Assembly: GCF_002951835.1 (NCBI RefSeq) | Contig: NZ_CP019448.1 | Coordinates: forward strand, 1,116,001-1,180,000 | Source of the DNA: Simonsiella muelleri ATCC 29453 | GTDB lineage: Bacteria > Pseudomonadota > Gammaproteobacteria > Burkholderiales > Neisseriaceae | Length of the DNA: 64,000 nt | Reading direction: 5' to 3' | Shown here: one piece after another, positions 26,872 through 34,313 of the stretch | Numbering within the stretch: position 1 is the first letter of the stretch | Layout: each line of letters starts with the position of its first letter | Program-made: the position numbers and the translations under genes | Notes under the pieces: model-generated | Seen by the model: only the letters and a program-made list of their open reading frames with translations | Database searches by the model: none | Told to the model about the DNA's origin: nothing

Positions 26872-27366
26872 TTAACCTTTTCTATCTTTCCTGAGTATAA
26901 AATTACACAATTGCACTGTTTTTGTATCCATCATCAAATCGCATTCCATTAATAACATATTGGCGGGACGACTGCTGTGCAAACTGGCACGAATTTCGGC
27001 TGCCTGAAATGCTAAACCGTGTTGTTTCGCAAACGCCGCAGCACGCTGATTAGCCAATCTTAAAGTTGGCAACATACAGATTTCCAAATGAAAAAATCTC
27101 ACGCCCAAGACCAAAATCCGTGCCGCAAACCAATCGGCTTCTTCTGTGAAATGCGTGGGGCTGGGCTGGCTAAAATCGTGGCGTTGGGCGGCAATCAGTG
27201 TGGCAATGGTACGAATTTCAGGCAGCATCGCTTCTTGCAACAAATTGTCATGTTCAAAAAAATCCATCAATAAATCAGGACGATGACCATTACCGTTGGT
27301 CATCAAACAGAAACGGCGTAAATTTGGGGTGGGAATAGTTTGAATTTTGGCTAATGTATTCATCAT
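26872..27366 (-). CDS. Hypothetical protein behind an attenuator-like leader
   Basis: 164 codons from ATG 27366 (CAGGAG 5 nt upstream; a second ATG follows at once). Soluble, His/Arg/Leu-rich, no signal peptide. Readable pieces: PNLRRFCLMTNGNGHRPDLL, RTIATLIAAQRHDFSQPSP and LRLANQRAAAFAKQHGL. I do not recognise the family. What stands out is upstream: a promoter-like -35, a 23-codon leader ORF and a terminator hairpin (27421-27613) read directly into this gene. If the leader works as described there, the gene is regulated by aromatic amino-acid supply; the product's role would then be in that area, but this is inference. Confidence 0.55.
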   Translation of the reverse strand: MMNTLAKIQTIPTPNLRRFCLMTNGNGHRPDLLMDFFEHDNLLQEAMLPEIRTIATLIAAQRHDFSQPSPTHFTEEADWFAARILVLGVRFFHLEICMLPTLRLANQRAAAFAKQHGLAFQAAEIRASLHSSRPANMLLMECDLMMDTKTVQLCNFILRKDRKG

Positions 27367-27420
27367 GTTGCTCCTGTTCATTTTAAAATATGTACAATGG
27401 CAGCCCGAGAATAACATCAA

Positions 27421-27452
27421 AAAAAAGACCGCCACAAAATACTTGGGGCGGT
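27421..27452 (-). terminator. Rho-independent terminator / attenuator stem
   Basis: On the minus strand ACCGCC, a 13-nt loop, GGCGGT, then C and at least six T. It lies 55 bp before the start of the hypothetical gene ending at 26872. Its 5' arm (ACCGCCCC) can also pair with GGTGCGGT at 27496-27503, giving an alternative antiterminator. Confidence 0.75.
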
Positions 27453-27475
27453 TGAAAGGACTATGAAACGAAAGT

Positions 27476-27547
27476 TTACACGCACACAAAATCATACCGC
27501 ACCTTGATGCGATACCAATAATAAGCGTGAGTGTGAATCTGTTTCAT
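27476..27547 (-). CDS. Putative leader peptide with Tyr-Tyr-Trp-Tyr cluster
   Basis: ATG at 27547 opens a 23-codon frame beginning MKQIHTHAYYWYRIKV and ending in DFVCV with TAA at 27476-27478. A weak GGA lies 7 nt upstream of the ATG. The aromatic codons and following Arg overlap one arm of a hairpin (TATCGCA, 27508-27514, pairing with TGCGGTA just after). That arrangement, with a terminator downstream, is the classical layout of a translation-controlled attenuator. Coding status is inferred from the layout, not from similarity. Confidence 0.5.
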   Translation of the reverse strand: MKQIHTHAYYWYRIKVRYDFVCV

Positions 27548-27583
27548 GGAAAATCCAACAAAAGAAAGGGAAATACAAACGTA

Positions 27584-27613
27584 ATATTACGTATAATAAT
27601 CTACTTGTGTCAA
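27584..27613 (-). promoter_or_regulatory. Promoter for the leader transcript
   Basis: Perfect -35 TTGACA on the minus strand (27613-27608), 18 bp, then TAATAT (27589-27584) as a moderate -10. Transcription would start near 27577, about 30 nt before the leader ATG. Confidence 0.5.
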
Positions 27614-27679
27614 GAAATTAAACTGCCTAAAAACACCAATATTTTTTCAGGCAGTCTAAGTATTTATTTTAAATGGAAA

Positions 27680-27751
27680 TTATTTAAATAAATTCGTCAG
27701 CCATTGCACAAATCTCAGCAATAGCGCAACCAATTCATATAAACCTTCCAC
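27680..27751 (-). CDS. Possible 23-residue amphipathic/membrane peptide after ubiX
   Basis: GTG at 27751, one base after the ubiX stop, with GGAGA at 5 nt (inside the last ubiX codons). Encodes about MEGLYELVALLLRFVQWLTNLFK, a continuous hydrophobic/amphipathic helix, then TAA. Spacing and start signal suggest coupled translation. It may be chance; no family is recognised. Confidence 0.3.
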   Translation of the reverse strand: MEGLYELVALLLRFVQWLTNLFK

Positions 27752-27752
27752 T

Positions 27753-28673
27753 TTATTCTCCCCATTTTGTGGTCAATTGATGCGGAATATGCAATTGATC
27801 CAAAATCTTCGCCACAACAAAATTCACCATATCATCAATGGTTTTGGGGCGATAGTAAAATCCTGCAGCTGGTGGCATAATGGTGCAGCCTGCTTGAGCT
27901 AATTTCAGCAAATTTTCCAAATGAATCACAGACAAAGGCGTCTCGCGTGGCACAATAATAACAGGGCGTTTTTCTTTAATGGATACATCTGCCGCGCGTT
28001 CCAACAAATTATCCGACAAACCATGCGCGATTGCTGCCACTGTCCCCATGCTGGCTGGGCAAATCACCATCGCATCAGCCGCGCTGTTACCTGACGCAAC
28101 TGGCGCAAACCACTCTTCGCGCCCAAAAACACGCAATTGTTCAGGCGAAACGCCGTATTTTTCACACAATAATTTTTGTGCATCTGCGGGCAACGTGGGT
28201 AATTGCAAATTCATTTCCTGCATTGCCACCACTTGCGCTGCTTGCGAATACACCAACCAAATCTGTTTGCCTGCTTTGAGCAATTCTTCCAGTAAACGCA
28301 TACCATACGGCATACCAGATGCACCCGTGAAGGCTAACGTGATGGTTTCAATATTGTGTTGATTATTATTTGATTTTTGTTGTTTTTTCAGGCTGCCTGA
28401 AGATTTGCTCATTTTCATGGGCATGATGTCTGGGGTTTGGCTGTGGTCTAAATCCAACCAACCTGCGGGTTTGTTCATGCCTTTTTCCAATTTAGCAGCC
28501 ATACGGTCGCCGATTTGCAATTGGCTGCCGTTTGGTTTGACGGTTTTGGCGCGTACTTGATAGAGGTAGGCTGGTTTATCGTAACCACATTGACGCGCTA
28601 ATTTAGCCACGCCACCTGCTTCACGAATTAATTTTTCAAAATTGACAAAACGATTATCTTGAATATTTGACAT
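27753..28673 (-). CDS. ubiX: Flavin prenyltransferase UbiX fused to an N-terminal phage-repressor-like HTH domain
   Basis: 306 codons; UbiX alone is about 190. A strong AGGAG precedes the ATG at 28673. Residues 1-80 resemble the Cro/CI-type HTH of phage repressors (NFEKLIREAGGVAKLARQCG, AAKLEKGMNKPAGWLDLDH). A linker follows whose SSGSLKKQQK is encoded by a DUS. UbiX begins near residue 108: LAFTGASGMPYGMRLLEEL (FMN site), CPASMGTVAAIAHGLSDNLL, RPVIIVPRETPLS and PPAAGFYYRPKT. UbiX makes prenylated FMN for the ubiquinone decarboxylase UbiD. The internal Met residues before the linker lack a ribosome site, so one fused protein is likely. The HTH part suggests DNA binding (inference). Confidence 0.85.
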   Translation of the reverse strand: MSNIQDNRFVNFEKLIREAGGVAKLARQCGYDKPAYLYQVRAKTVKPNGSQLQIGDRMAAKLEKGMNKPAGWLDLDHSQTPDIMPMKMSKSSGSLKKQQKSNNNQHNIETITLAFTGASGMPYGMRLLEELLKAGKQIWLVYSQAAQVVAMQEMNLQLPTLPADAQKLLCEKYGVSPEQLRVFGREEWFAPVASGNSAADAMVICPASMGTVAAIAHGLSDNLLERAADVSIKEKRPVIIVPRETPLSVIHLENLLKLAQAGCTIMPPAAGFYYRPKTIDDMVNFVVAKILDQLHIPHQLTTKWGE

Positions 28674-28782
28674 TGCAGTCTCCTAAAATATATTTTATTT
28701 TCAAATATTTAGATATTTAATTAAAATAAAATGATTAAACTAATAAAAACATGAAAACCATATCAAAAAAATGATAGGGTAA

Positions 28783-28807
28783 TTAGTAAAATATGCGGTT
28801 TTACTAA
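28783..28807. promoter_or_regulatory. Perfect palindrome, candidate operator between ubiX and yqgE
   Basis: TTAGTAAAA, 7 nt, TTTTACTAA. It lies in the divergent promoter region, 110 bp from ubiX and about 110-127 bp from yqgE. It has no T-run on either side, so an operator is likelier than a terminator. The HTH-UbiX protein is the obvious candidate binder, by inference. Confidence 0.45.
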
Positions 28808-28933
28808 CTATTTTAATTATACATTATTTCTTTTTAATGGGTTTATTTTTATTAAAAAATAGGTATTATCTCTTGTAAAATAGGCAAATCAGCCCAATTT
28901 AGAGGGAAATTTTGAATGAAGGAAAATAATATT

Positions 28934-29488
28934 ATGTTGGATTTAAGCAACCATTTTCTAATTGCCATGCCTGATTTAGAAGATTCATTGTTTTCAGGCA
29001 GCCTAATTTATTTGTGTGAACACTCTAAAGATGGTGCTATGGGATTGATTATTAATAAACCTTCGCCAATTGGTATGGAAATTGTCTTTACTGGTGCAGG
29101 CATGAAACAGATTCCAGCACATTTCATGAATGAATTTGTGATGATGGGCGGTCCCGTGCAACCTGACCGCGGTTTTGTGCTGCACACGCCTGTGGGTAAT
29201 TGGCAAAGTAGTTTAACTATTAATGAAGAGAACGCTATTACCACTTCACGCGATATTATTGAAAGCATGGCAAAAGACGATAAAATTCAACATGCTATTT
29301 TGACAATTGGTTATTCCAGTTGGCAAAAAGGTCAGTTGGAACAAGAATTATTGGACAATTCGTGGTTGATTGTGCCAGCCGATAATCATATTTTGTTCCA
29401 TGTACCTGTGGAAGAGCGTTATCAGGCAGCCTTAAACAAATTGGGGATTAATGATGTGAATTTTATGCGTGGAGTAGGGCATGCCTGA
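28934..29488 (+). CDS. yqgE: YqgE/AlgH family protein
   Basis: 184 codons from ATG 28934 (AAGGA 10 nt upstream; start MLDLSNHFLIAMP fits the family). An ATG at 28916 with GAGGG adds six residues and is also possible. Conserved pieces: MPDLEDSLFSGSLIYLCEHS, GAMGLIINKPSP, GGPVQPDRGFVLH and ILTIGYSSWQKGQLEQELLD. A DUS encodes FSGSL. Small cytosolic protein of unclear role that is almost always next to ruvX, as here, where the genes overlap by 8 bp. Confidence 0.9.
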   Translation: MLDLSNHFLIAMPDLEDSLFSGSLIYLCEHSKDGAMGLIINKPSPIGMEIVFTGAGMKQIPAHFMNEFVMMGGPVQPDRGFVLHTPVGNWQSSLTINEENAITTSRDIIESMAKDDKIQHAILTIGYSSWQKGQLEQELLDNSWLIVPADNHILFHVPVEERYQAALNKLGINDVNFMRGVGHA

Positions 29489-29945
29489 TTCAGAAAATTC
29501 ATTATATTTACCAATGGGTTGTGCATTAGCATTTGATTTTGGCGAAACGCGAATCGGTGTAGCACAAGGTAATCGTGAAATTGCCATCGCTCACCCCATC
29601 GCCACCATCACAGGGCAAAGCAACGAAGAAAAACTCATCGCCATCGCCCGACTCATCACGCAATGGCAGCCTGAATATTTGGTGGTCGGTTTGCCTGTCC
29701 ACGCAGATGGCACAGAACACGAGGTTACTGCTTTAGCTAGAAAATTTGGTCATCGTTTGAATGCACGTTTCAGGCTGCCTATTTATTGGGCAGACGAGCG
29801 ATTCAGTTCGCTATACGCTGAAGAATTATTGAAACAGGCACAAGTTTTTGGCAAAAAAAACAAGGCAGTATTAGATCAAGTGGCTGCACAAGCCATTTTA
29901 CAAAGTTTTTTTGATAATGGCGCAATTGGCGTATTTATGGGATAG
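29481..29945 (+). CDS. ruvX: Putative Holliday junction resolvase / pre-16S rRNA nuclease RuvX (YqgF)
   Basis: 154 codons. RNase H-like fold: first Asp in ALAFDFGETRIGVAQG, Glu/Gly region in LVVGLPVHADGTEHEV, and third acidic residue in WADERFSSLYAEELL, with LDQVAAQAILQSF near the end. The family processes the 5' end of 16S rRNA or resolves junctions. Translationally coupled to yqgE by an 8-bp overlap. A DUS encodes FRLPIYW. Confidence 0.92.
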   Translation: MPDSENSLYLPMGCALAFDFGETRIGVAQGNREIAIAHPIATITGQSNEEKLIAIARLITQWQPEYLVVGLPVHADGTEHEVTALARKFGHRLNARFRLPIYWADERFSSLYAEELLKQAQVFGKKNKAVLDQVAAQAILQSFFDNGAIGVFMG

Positions 29946-29965
29946 GCAACCTTAAGTCTTTAGAA

Positions 29966-30004
29966 AAATAACCTAAACAAAATTAATTGGTTAGGTTATT
30001 TTTT
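29966..30004. terminator. Terminator between convergent ruvX and clpP
   Basis: AAATAACCTAA and TTAGGTTATTT form a perfect 11-bp stem (29966-29976, 29991-30001) ending in a T-run to 30004; A residues on the other side let it work for clpP as well. Confidence 0.8.
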
Positions 30005-30009
30005 GATGA

Positions 30010-30630
30010 TTACGCAACTTCTTCGCGGTTGGTAATCACTTTGTCAATTAAGCCGTATTCCATCGCGGTTTGTGCAGACATAAAATTATCGCGGTCGGTA
30101 TCGCGTTCAATTTTTTCCAATGGTTGCCCTGTGTGTTTCGCCAATAAGTTGTTTAATTTTTCTTTCAATTTAATCAACTCTCTAGCATGAATTTCAATAT
30201 CTGAAGCCTGACCACCCAAACCACCACTAATCAACGGTTGATGAATCATGATGCGGCTGTTTGGCAAGGCAAACCGCTTACCTTTTGCGCCTGCGGACAA
30301 CAAAAATGCCCCCATACTGGCCGCTTGCCCTAAGCACAAAGTTTGCACATCGGGTTTAATAAAATTCATCGTATCAAAAATACTCATGCCCGCACTCACG
30401 CTGCCACCAGGGCTATTAATGTAGAAATAAATATCTTTGTCTGGATTTTCGCTTTCTAAAAAAAGCAGTTGCGCCACAACCAAATTAGCGGTGTGGTCAT
30501 TCACAGGTCCTACCAAAAAGATGATTCGCTCTTTCAATAAGCGCGAATAAATATCAAAAGCACGCTCACCACGTCCACTTTGTTCAATAACAGTTGGAAT
30601 TAACGTATTATTTTGAATCTCTGGAAACAT
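30010..30630 (-). CDS. clpP: ATP-dependent Clp protease proteolytic subunit
   Basis: 206 codons. Catalytic Ser105 in LGQAASMGAFLL, His130 in RIMIHQPL, and the Asp in the KIERDTDRDNF segment. YFYINSPGGSVSAGMSIFDT forms the oxyanion region. Short N-terminal propeptide. Forms the 14-mer barrel that works with ClpX/ClpA; neither is in the window. Not next to tig here (tig lies 1.2 kb upstream with one gene between). Confidence 0.96.
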   Translation of the reverse strand: MFPEIQNNTLIPTVIEQSGRGERAFDIYSRLLKERIIFLVGPVNDHTANLVVAQLLFLESENPDKDIYFYINSPGGSVSAGMSIFDTMNFIKPDVQTLCLGQAASMGAFLLSAGAKGKRFALPNSRIMIHQPLISGGLGGQASDIEIHARELIKLKEKLNNLLAKHTGQPLEKIERDTDRDNFMSAQTAMEYGLIDKVITNREEVA

Positions 30631-30740
30631 AAATTATCCTCAATCAATTATTATCTTAAAATTCTTTCAGGCTGCCTGAAACAGCAAAATCATGTTTCAA
30701 CGTCATCGCTGGGTGAAACATGGTTCATCATACCACTAAA

Positions 30741-31628
30741 TTATTGGTTTGGGGCAGTCAGCCATTTTTGTTGAATTTTGGCTAATTCACCATTTTGTTT
30801 GATTTTCGCCAAACCCTCATTAACCGATGCGCGTAATTTTTCGTTGTCTTTTGCCATCAAAATAACCAATTGCGCCGAAGGTTCCTCTTTTTTTTCGTAA
30901 ACCACTGTATAAGCTGGTTGTTTAAATTCTTTTGCTAATTGATTCAATAAGATACCATCTTGCGCAACCACATCGGTTTCTTTACGCAATAAGCTGGTAA
31001 ATAACAAATAAGTGGTTTTATACGTTTTAATATCCGTAATACCTGCGTTTGCCAATTGTTTCGCATGCTTAGAACCGTCTAACGCACCCACACGCAAACC
31101 TGTGATGTATTTTAATGATTTCAAATCCTTTACCTTATCTTTGAGGCTAGCATCTAAAAACATCAATTCGCTTTGATTAATCGCATAAGAATCAGAAAGT
31201 GCATATTTTTCAGCACGTTCATTTGTATAAGAAATTCCCGAAATGGCTAAATCATTTTGTTTGGTCCCGACATCAGAAAACAACATTTGCCAAGGGCGTT
31301 TGTGAAATTGCACTTTAAAACCTTGTACTTCACCAATTTTCGTAATGACATCAATATCAAAGCCAGCCACGCTGCCATTAGAATCGGTAAATGAAAGCGG
31401 TTGTGTTTTTCCTGTCGTAACCACTTTAACCACAGGTGCAGTATCAGGTAAATTTGTGGCAGGTGCAGCAGATGTTTCACCACCAATGGCTTTCTTATTA
31501 TCAGCGGCAGATGATGCAGTAGACGCAGCTTGTGGCGTTGGCGCACTGCCTGAATCACCACAACCTGCCAAACCCACACAAATCCCAGCAACCATTAATA
31601 AACGCGATAAATTGGGCATCATCATCAA
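30741..31628 (-). CDS. Amino-acid-type ABC transporter substrate-binding lipoprotein
   Basis: 295 codons, starting with four Met codons. Lipoprotein signal ends VGLAGCGDS, followed by a Ser/Ala/Pro linker to about residue 60. The SBP_bac_3 domain shows VVTTGKTQPLSFTDSNGSVAGFDIDVI, LAISGISYTNERAEKYALSD and LRVGALDGSKHAKQL. Periplasmic receptor for a polar amino acid or similar. No permease or ATPase gene adjoins it, so it is an orphan or works with a distant transporter. Confidence 0.85.
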   Translation of the reverse strand: MMMMPNLSRLLMVAGICVGLAGCGDSGSAPTPQAASTASSAADNKKAIGGETSAAPATNLPDTAPVVKVVTTGKTQPLSFTDSNGSVAGFDIDVITKIGEVQGFKVQFHKRPWQMLFSDVGTKQNDLAISGISYTNERAEKYALSDSYAINQSELMFLDASLKDKVKDLKSLKYITGLRVGALDGSKHAKQLANAGITDIKTYKTTYLLFTSLLRKETDVVAQDGILLNQLAKEFKQPAYTVVYEKKEEPSAQLVILMAKDNEKLRASVNEGLAKIKQNGELAKIQQKWLTAPNQ

Positions 31629-31745
31629 ATCCCTTCTATGAGAACTTGGTTAATTGGAATGCAAATATTAGCACAAATTATTTATTTACTGTTAAAACAC
31701 GTCAATTTTTTTTAATCATGTGTTTTCAGGCTGCCTGAAAACAAA

Positions 31746-31775
31746 AACAGCACTGAAAAATATTTCAATGCTGTT
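31746..31775 (-). terminator. Terminator after tig
   Basis: On the minus strand AACAGCATTGAAA pairs with TTTCAGTGCTGTT (31746-31775, one G-T pair), followed by TTTGTTTTC. A DUS lies just beyond. Confidence 0.75.
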
Positions 31776-31800
31776 GCTTTATTCAATACAATTTCAATGA

Positions 31801-33108
31801 TTAAGTCGCAGCCATCACATCATCAAAACTCAATGTTTTTTCGGTAACTTTGGCTTTACTCAACACAAAATCCACTACATTCGCTTCCAAAGCCAAATTC
31901 ATTGGTCCTTGCAAACGCTGACGGTCTGCAAAATACCAATCAATCACTTCTTGTGGGTCTTCATAGCTTTCTGCAAATTCATTGATGATTTTTTTCACTT
32001 GTTCTTCAGTAGGTTGTAATTTATTTTCCTCAACCAAAACAGGTAAAATCAAACCGACTTTAACACGTTCTGCCGCACGTTCTTTGAACATATCAATTGG
32101 CAATTGCATATCTTGTGCGTCTAAACCTTGTTGTACAAAGTTTTGTTTCATTTCTTCTGCTAAACGTCCAGCTTCTTCGTTAACCAAACTATTTGGCAAA
32201 TCAAACTCATGCGCCTCACGTAACGCGGTCATCACAGCTTCCACATTTTGTGCATCAACACGTCGTTTCACTTCACGACCTACGTTTTTCTTCACTTCTT
32301 CGCGCATTTTGTTGATATCACCATCGCTGATGCCCAATGCTCTTGCGAATTGCTCATCAACTTCAGGCAATTCAGCCGCTGCCACATTTTTTACAGTGAT
32401 ATTAAACACAGCGGTTTTACCAGCCACATCTTGACCATGATAATCTTCTGGGAAATTCACTTCTACGTCTTTGCTTTCGCCTTCTTTCAAGCCAATCACG
32501 CCAGCTTCAAATTCAGGCAGCATTTGCCCTTCACCCAATACAAATGGGTAATTTTGTGATGTGCCACCCTCAAACACCTCACCATCAATTTTCCCTTCAA
32601 AATCAATAATAACACGATCGCCATTTTGTGCTTCACGTTCTACGCGATTGTAGCGAGTACGTTGTTTACGCAAAATTTCAATGGTTTTGTCTACTTCTTC
32701 TTCACCGACATTCGCAACCGATTTTTCAATATTCAAACCAGACAAATCCACCAATTTTACTTCAGGCAGCACTTCAAAAATGAAAGCTGCTTGGAAAATA
32801 TCATTGTTTTCAGCCGCACCTTCCACAGGCTCAAGGCGCAATACATCTGCGATGCGAATTTTTTGTTCAATGATTTCATTGTTGAATGCTTCTTGTGCCA
32901 TGTCATTCAACACATCATTCTGAATGCTCGCGCCATACATGGATGCCACCATTTTCACAGGTGCATGACCTGGACGGAAACCGTCAATTTTGGCTTTTTT
33001 TGCTACTTTTTTTAGGCGTTTATCAAATTCAGCATTAATATCGTCCCATTTTAGGGTAACAACGATTTTACGTTCTAAATGTTCTAATTGTTCAATAGTT
33101 GCGCTCAT
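31801..33108 (-). CDS. tig: Trigger factor
   Basis: 435 codons from ATG 33108 (AAAGG at 6 nt; MSATIEQLEHLERKI fits the family). An upstream in-frame start is rejected. Ribosome-binding tail with FRPGHAPVKMVASMYG (GFRxGxxP), the FKBP-like domain around GDRVIIDFEGKIDGEVFEGG and FPEDYHGQDVAGKTAVF, and a helical C-terminal chaperone domain. Cytosolic ribosome-associated chaperone and prolyl isomerase. Complete. Confidence 0.96.
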   Translation of the reverse strand: MSATIEQLEHLERKIVVTLKWDDINAEFDKRLKKVAKKAKIDGFRPGHAPVKMVASMYGASIQNDVLNDMAQEAFNNEIIEQKIRIADVLRLEPVEGAAENNDIFQAAFIFEVLPEVKLVDLSGLNIEKSVANVGEEEVDKTIEILRKQRTRYNRVEREAQNGDRVIIDFEGKIDGEVFEGGTSQNYPFVLGEGQMLPEFEAGVIGLKEGESKDVEVNFPEDYHGQDVAGKTAVFNITVKNVAAAELPEVDEQFARALGISDGDINKMREEVKKNVGREVKRRVDAQNVEAVMTALREAHEFDLPNSLVNEEAGRLAEEMKQNFVQQGLDAQDMQLPIDMFKERAAERVKVGLILPVLVEENKLQPTEEQVKKIINEFAESYEDPQEVIDWYFADRQRLQGPMNLALEANVVDFVLSKAKVTEKTLSFDDVMAAT

Positions 33109-33232
33109 GGCGACCTTTCTTAATTTAATTAAATGAAAATCATCAACTGGCAAAATTTTGCGTTAAGCAGGTTGAAAATAAAAAATTCTAGCATAATCCA
33201 TGCAAATTCGCATAAATTTTATTTTTGATTGG

Positions 33233-34303
33233 TTATGATTTGGTAACCTCAATCGCAATTTTTGCCACATCATCTGCACTATTTGGTAATGCCAAAGTTC
33301 GTGCATTTTCTGCCCACTTCAAACATTGTTCGCGTGTCAAATTCGCTAAAATTTCAGCGAGTTGATTAGCAGACAATTTTGCTTGTGGCAACAACAAACC
33401 CGCTTGCGCAGAAACCATAAATTGTGCATTGGCAGTTTGATGGTCGTCTACCGCATACGGGTAGGGAACAAGCAACGCACCCACGCCAGCTGCCGTCAAT
33501 TCAGCAATTGTCAACGCACCAGCTCGACAAATGACCACATCAGCATCACGATAAGCAGACACCATATCATCAACAAATTCAATACATTGCGCCTGTACAC
33601 CTACTTGCGAATAAGCAGTTTTCAAAGCATCCAATTTATTTCGCCCCGATTGATGCGTGATGTGTGGACGCACATTTTCAGGCAGCATCGCCATCGCTTG
33701 TGGCACAATTTCATTCAACACTTGCGCCCCCAAACTACCCCCAACAATCAACACATTCAATTTATCTGAACGCATAGCAAATCGTTGTTTAGGTTCTGGT
33801 AATTTCGCAATTTCCGCACGAACAGGATTACCAACTAAACCATTGGGATATTGCTCAAATGCCTTCGGAAAGGCGTACAGCACACGTGTCGCCCATCGCG
33901 CCAACATTTTATTAGACAACCCTGCCACCGCGTTTTGTTCATGAATCACAAGCGGAATATTCAACCATTTCGCCGCCACGCCACCTGGAAACGTAACAAA
34001 TCCACCAAATCCAATTACTGCATCAATTTCATGACGCAGCATAATTTCTTTAGCAGCCTGAACGGTTTTCCACAAAGTAATGGGCAACATCAACTTACGC
34101 TTCAAACCGTTACCGCGTACACCCCTCATGGCAATGGTTTCCAACATAATGTTATGTTGTGGCACAAGTCGCTCTTCCATGCTGTCTTTACTACCCAGCC
34201 AAATGATTTGATGACCTTGATTTTGCAATGATTTTGCCACCGCTAATGCAGGGAAAATATGTCCACCAGTACCGCCTGCCATTAATAAAAAAGTTTTACT
34301 CAT
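33233..34303 (-). CDS. murG: UDP-GlcNAc:lipid I N-acetylglucosaminyltransferase MurG
   Basis: 356 codons. N-terminal AGGTGGHIFPALAVA loop, EQNAVAGLSNKMLARWA, GGSLGAQVLNEIVP and the C-terminal nucleotide-sugar site VICRAGALTIAELTAAGVGA with HQTANAQFM. GT28 family; makes lipid II at the inner face of the membrane. It follows ftsW by 10 bp as in the dcw cluster, but murD and murC are not adjacent here: the next gene downstream is tig, so the cluster is broken. Confidence 0.96.
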   Translation of the reverse strand: MSKTFLLMAGGTGGHIFPALAVAKSLQNQGHQIIWLGSKDSMEERLVPQHNIMLETIAMRGVRGNGLKRKLMLPITLWKTVQAAKEIMLRHEIDAVIGFGGFVTFPGGVAAKWLNIPLVIHEQNAVAGLSNKMLARWATRVLYAFPKAFEQYPNGLVGNPVRAEIAKLPEPKQRFAMRSDKLNVLIVGGSLGAQVLNEIVPQAMAMLPENVRPHITHQSGRNKLDALKTAYSQVGVQAQCIEFVDDMVSAYRDADVVICRAGALTIAELTAAGVGALLVPYPYAVDDHQTANAQFMVSAQAGLLLPQAKLSANQLAEILANLTREQCLKWAENARTLALPNSADDVAKIAIEVTKS

Positions 34304-34313
34304 GATATTCTGC

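Noticed and set aside
26872..27495. Longer form of the hypothetical protein starting near 27495
   Set aside because: It would translate through the terminator hairpin; the ATG at 27366 has a good CAGGAG site.
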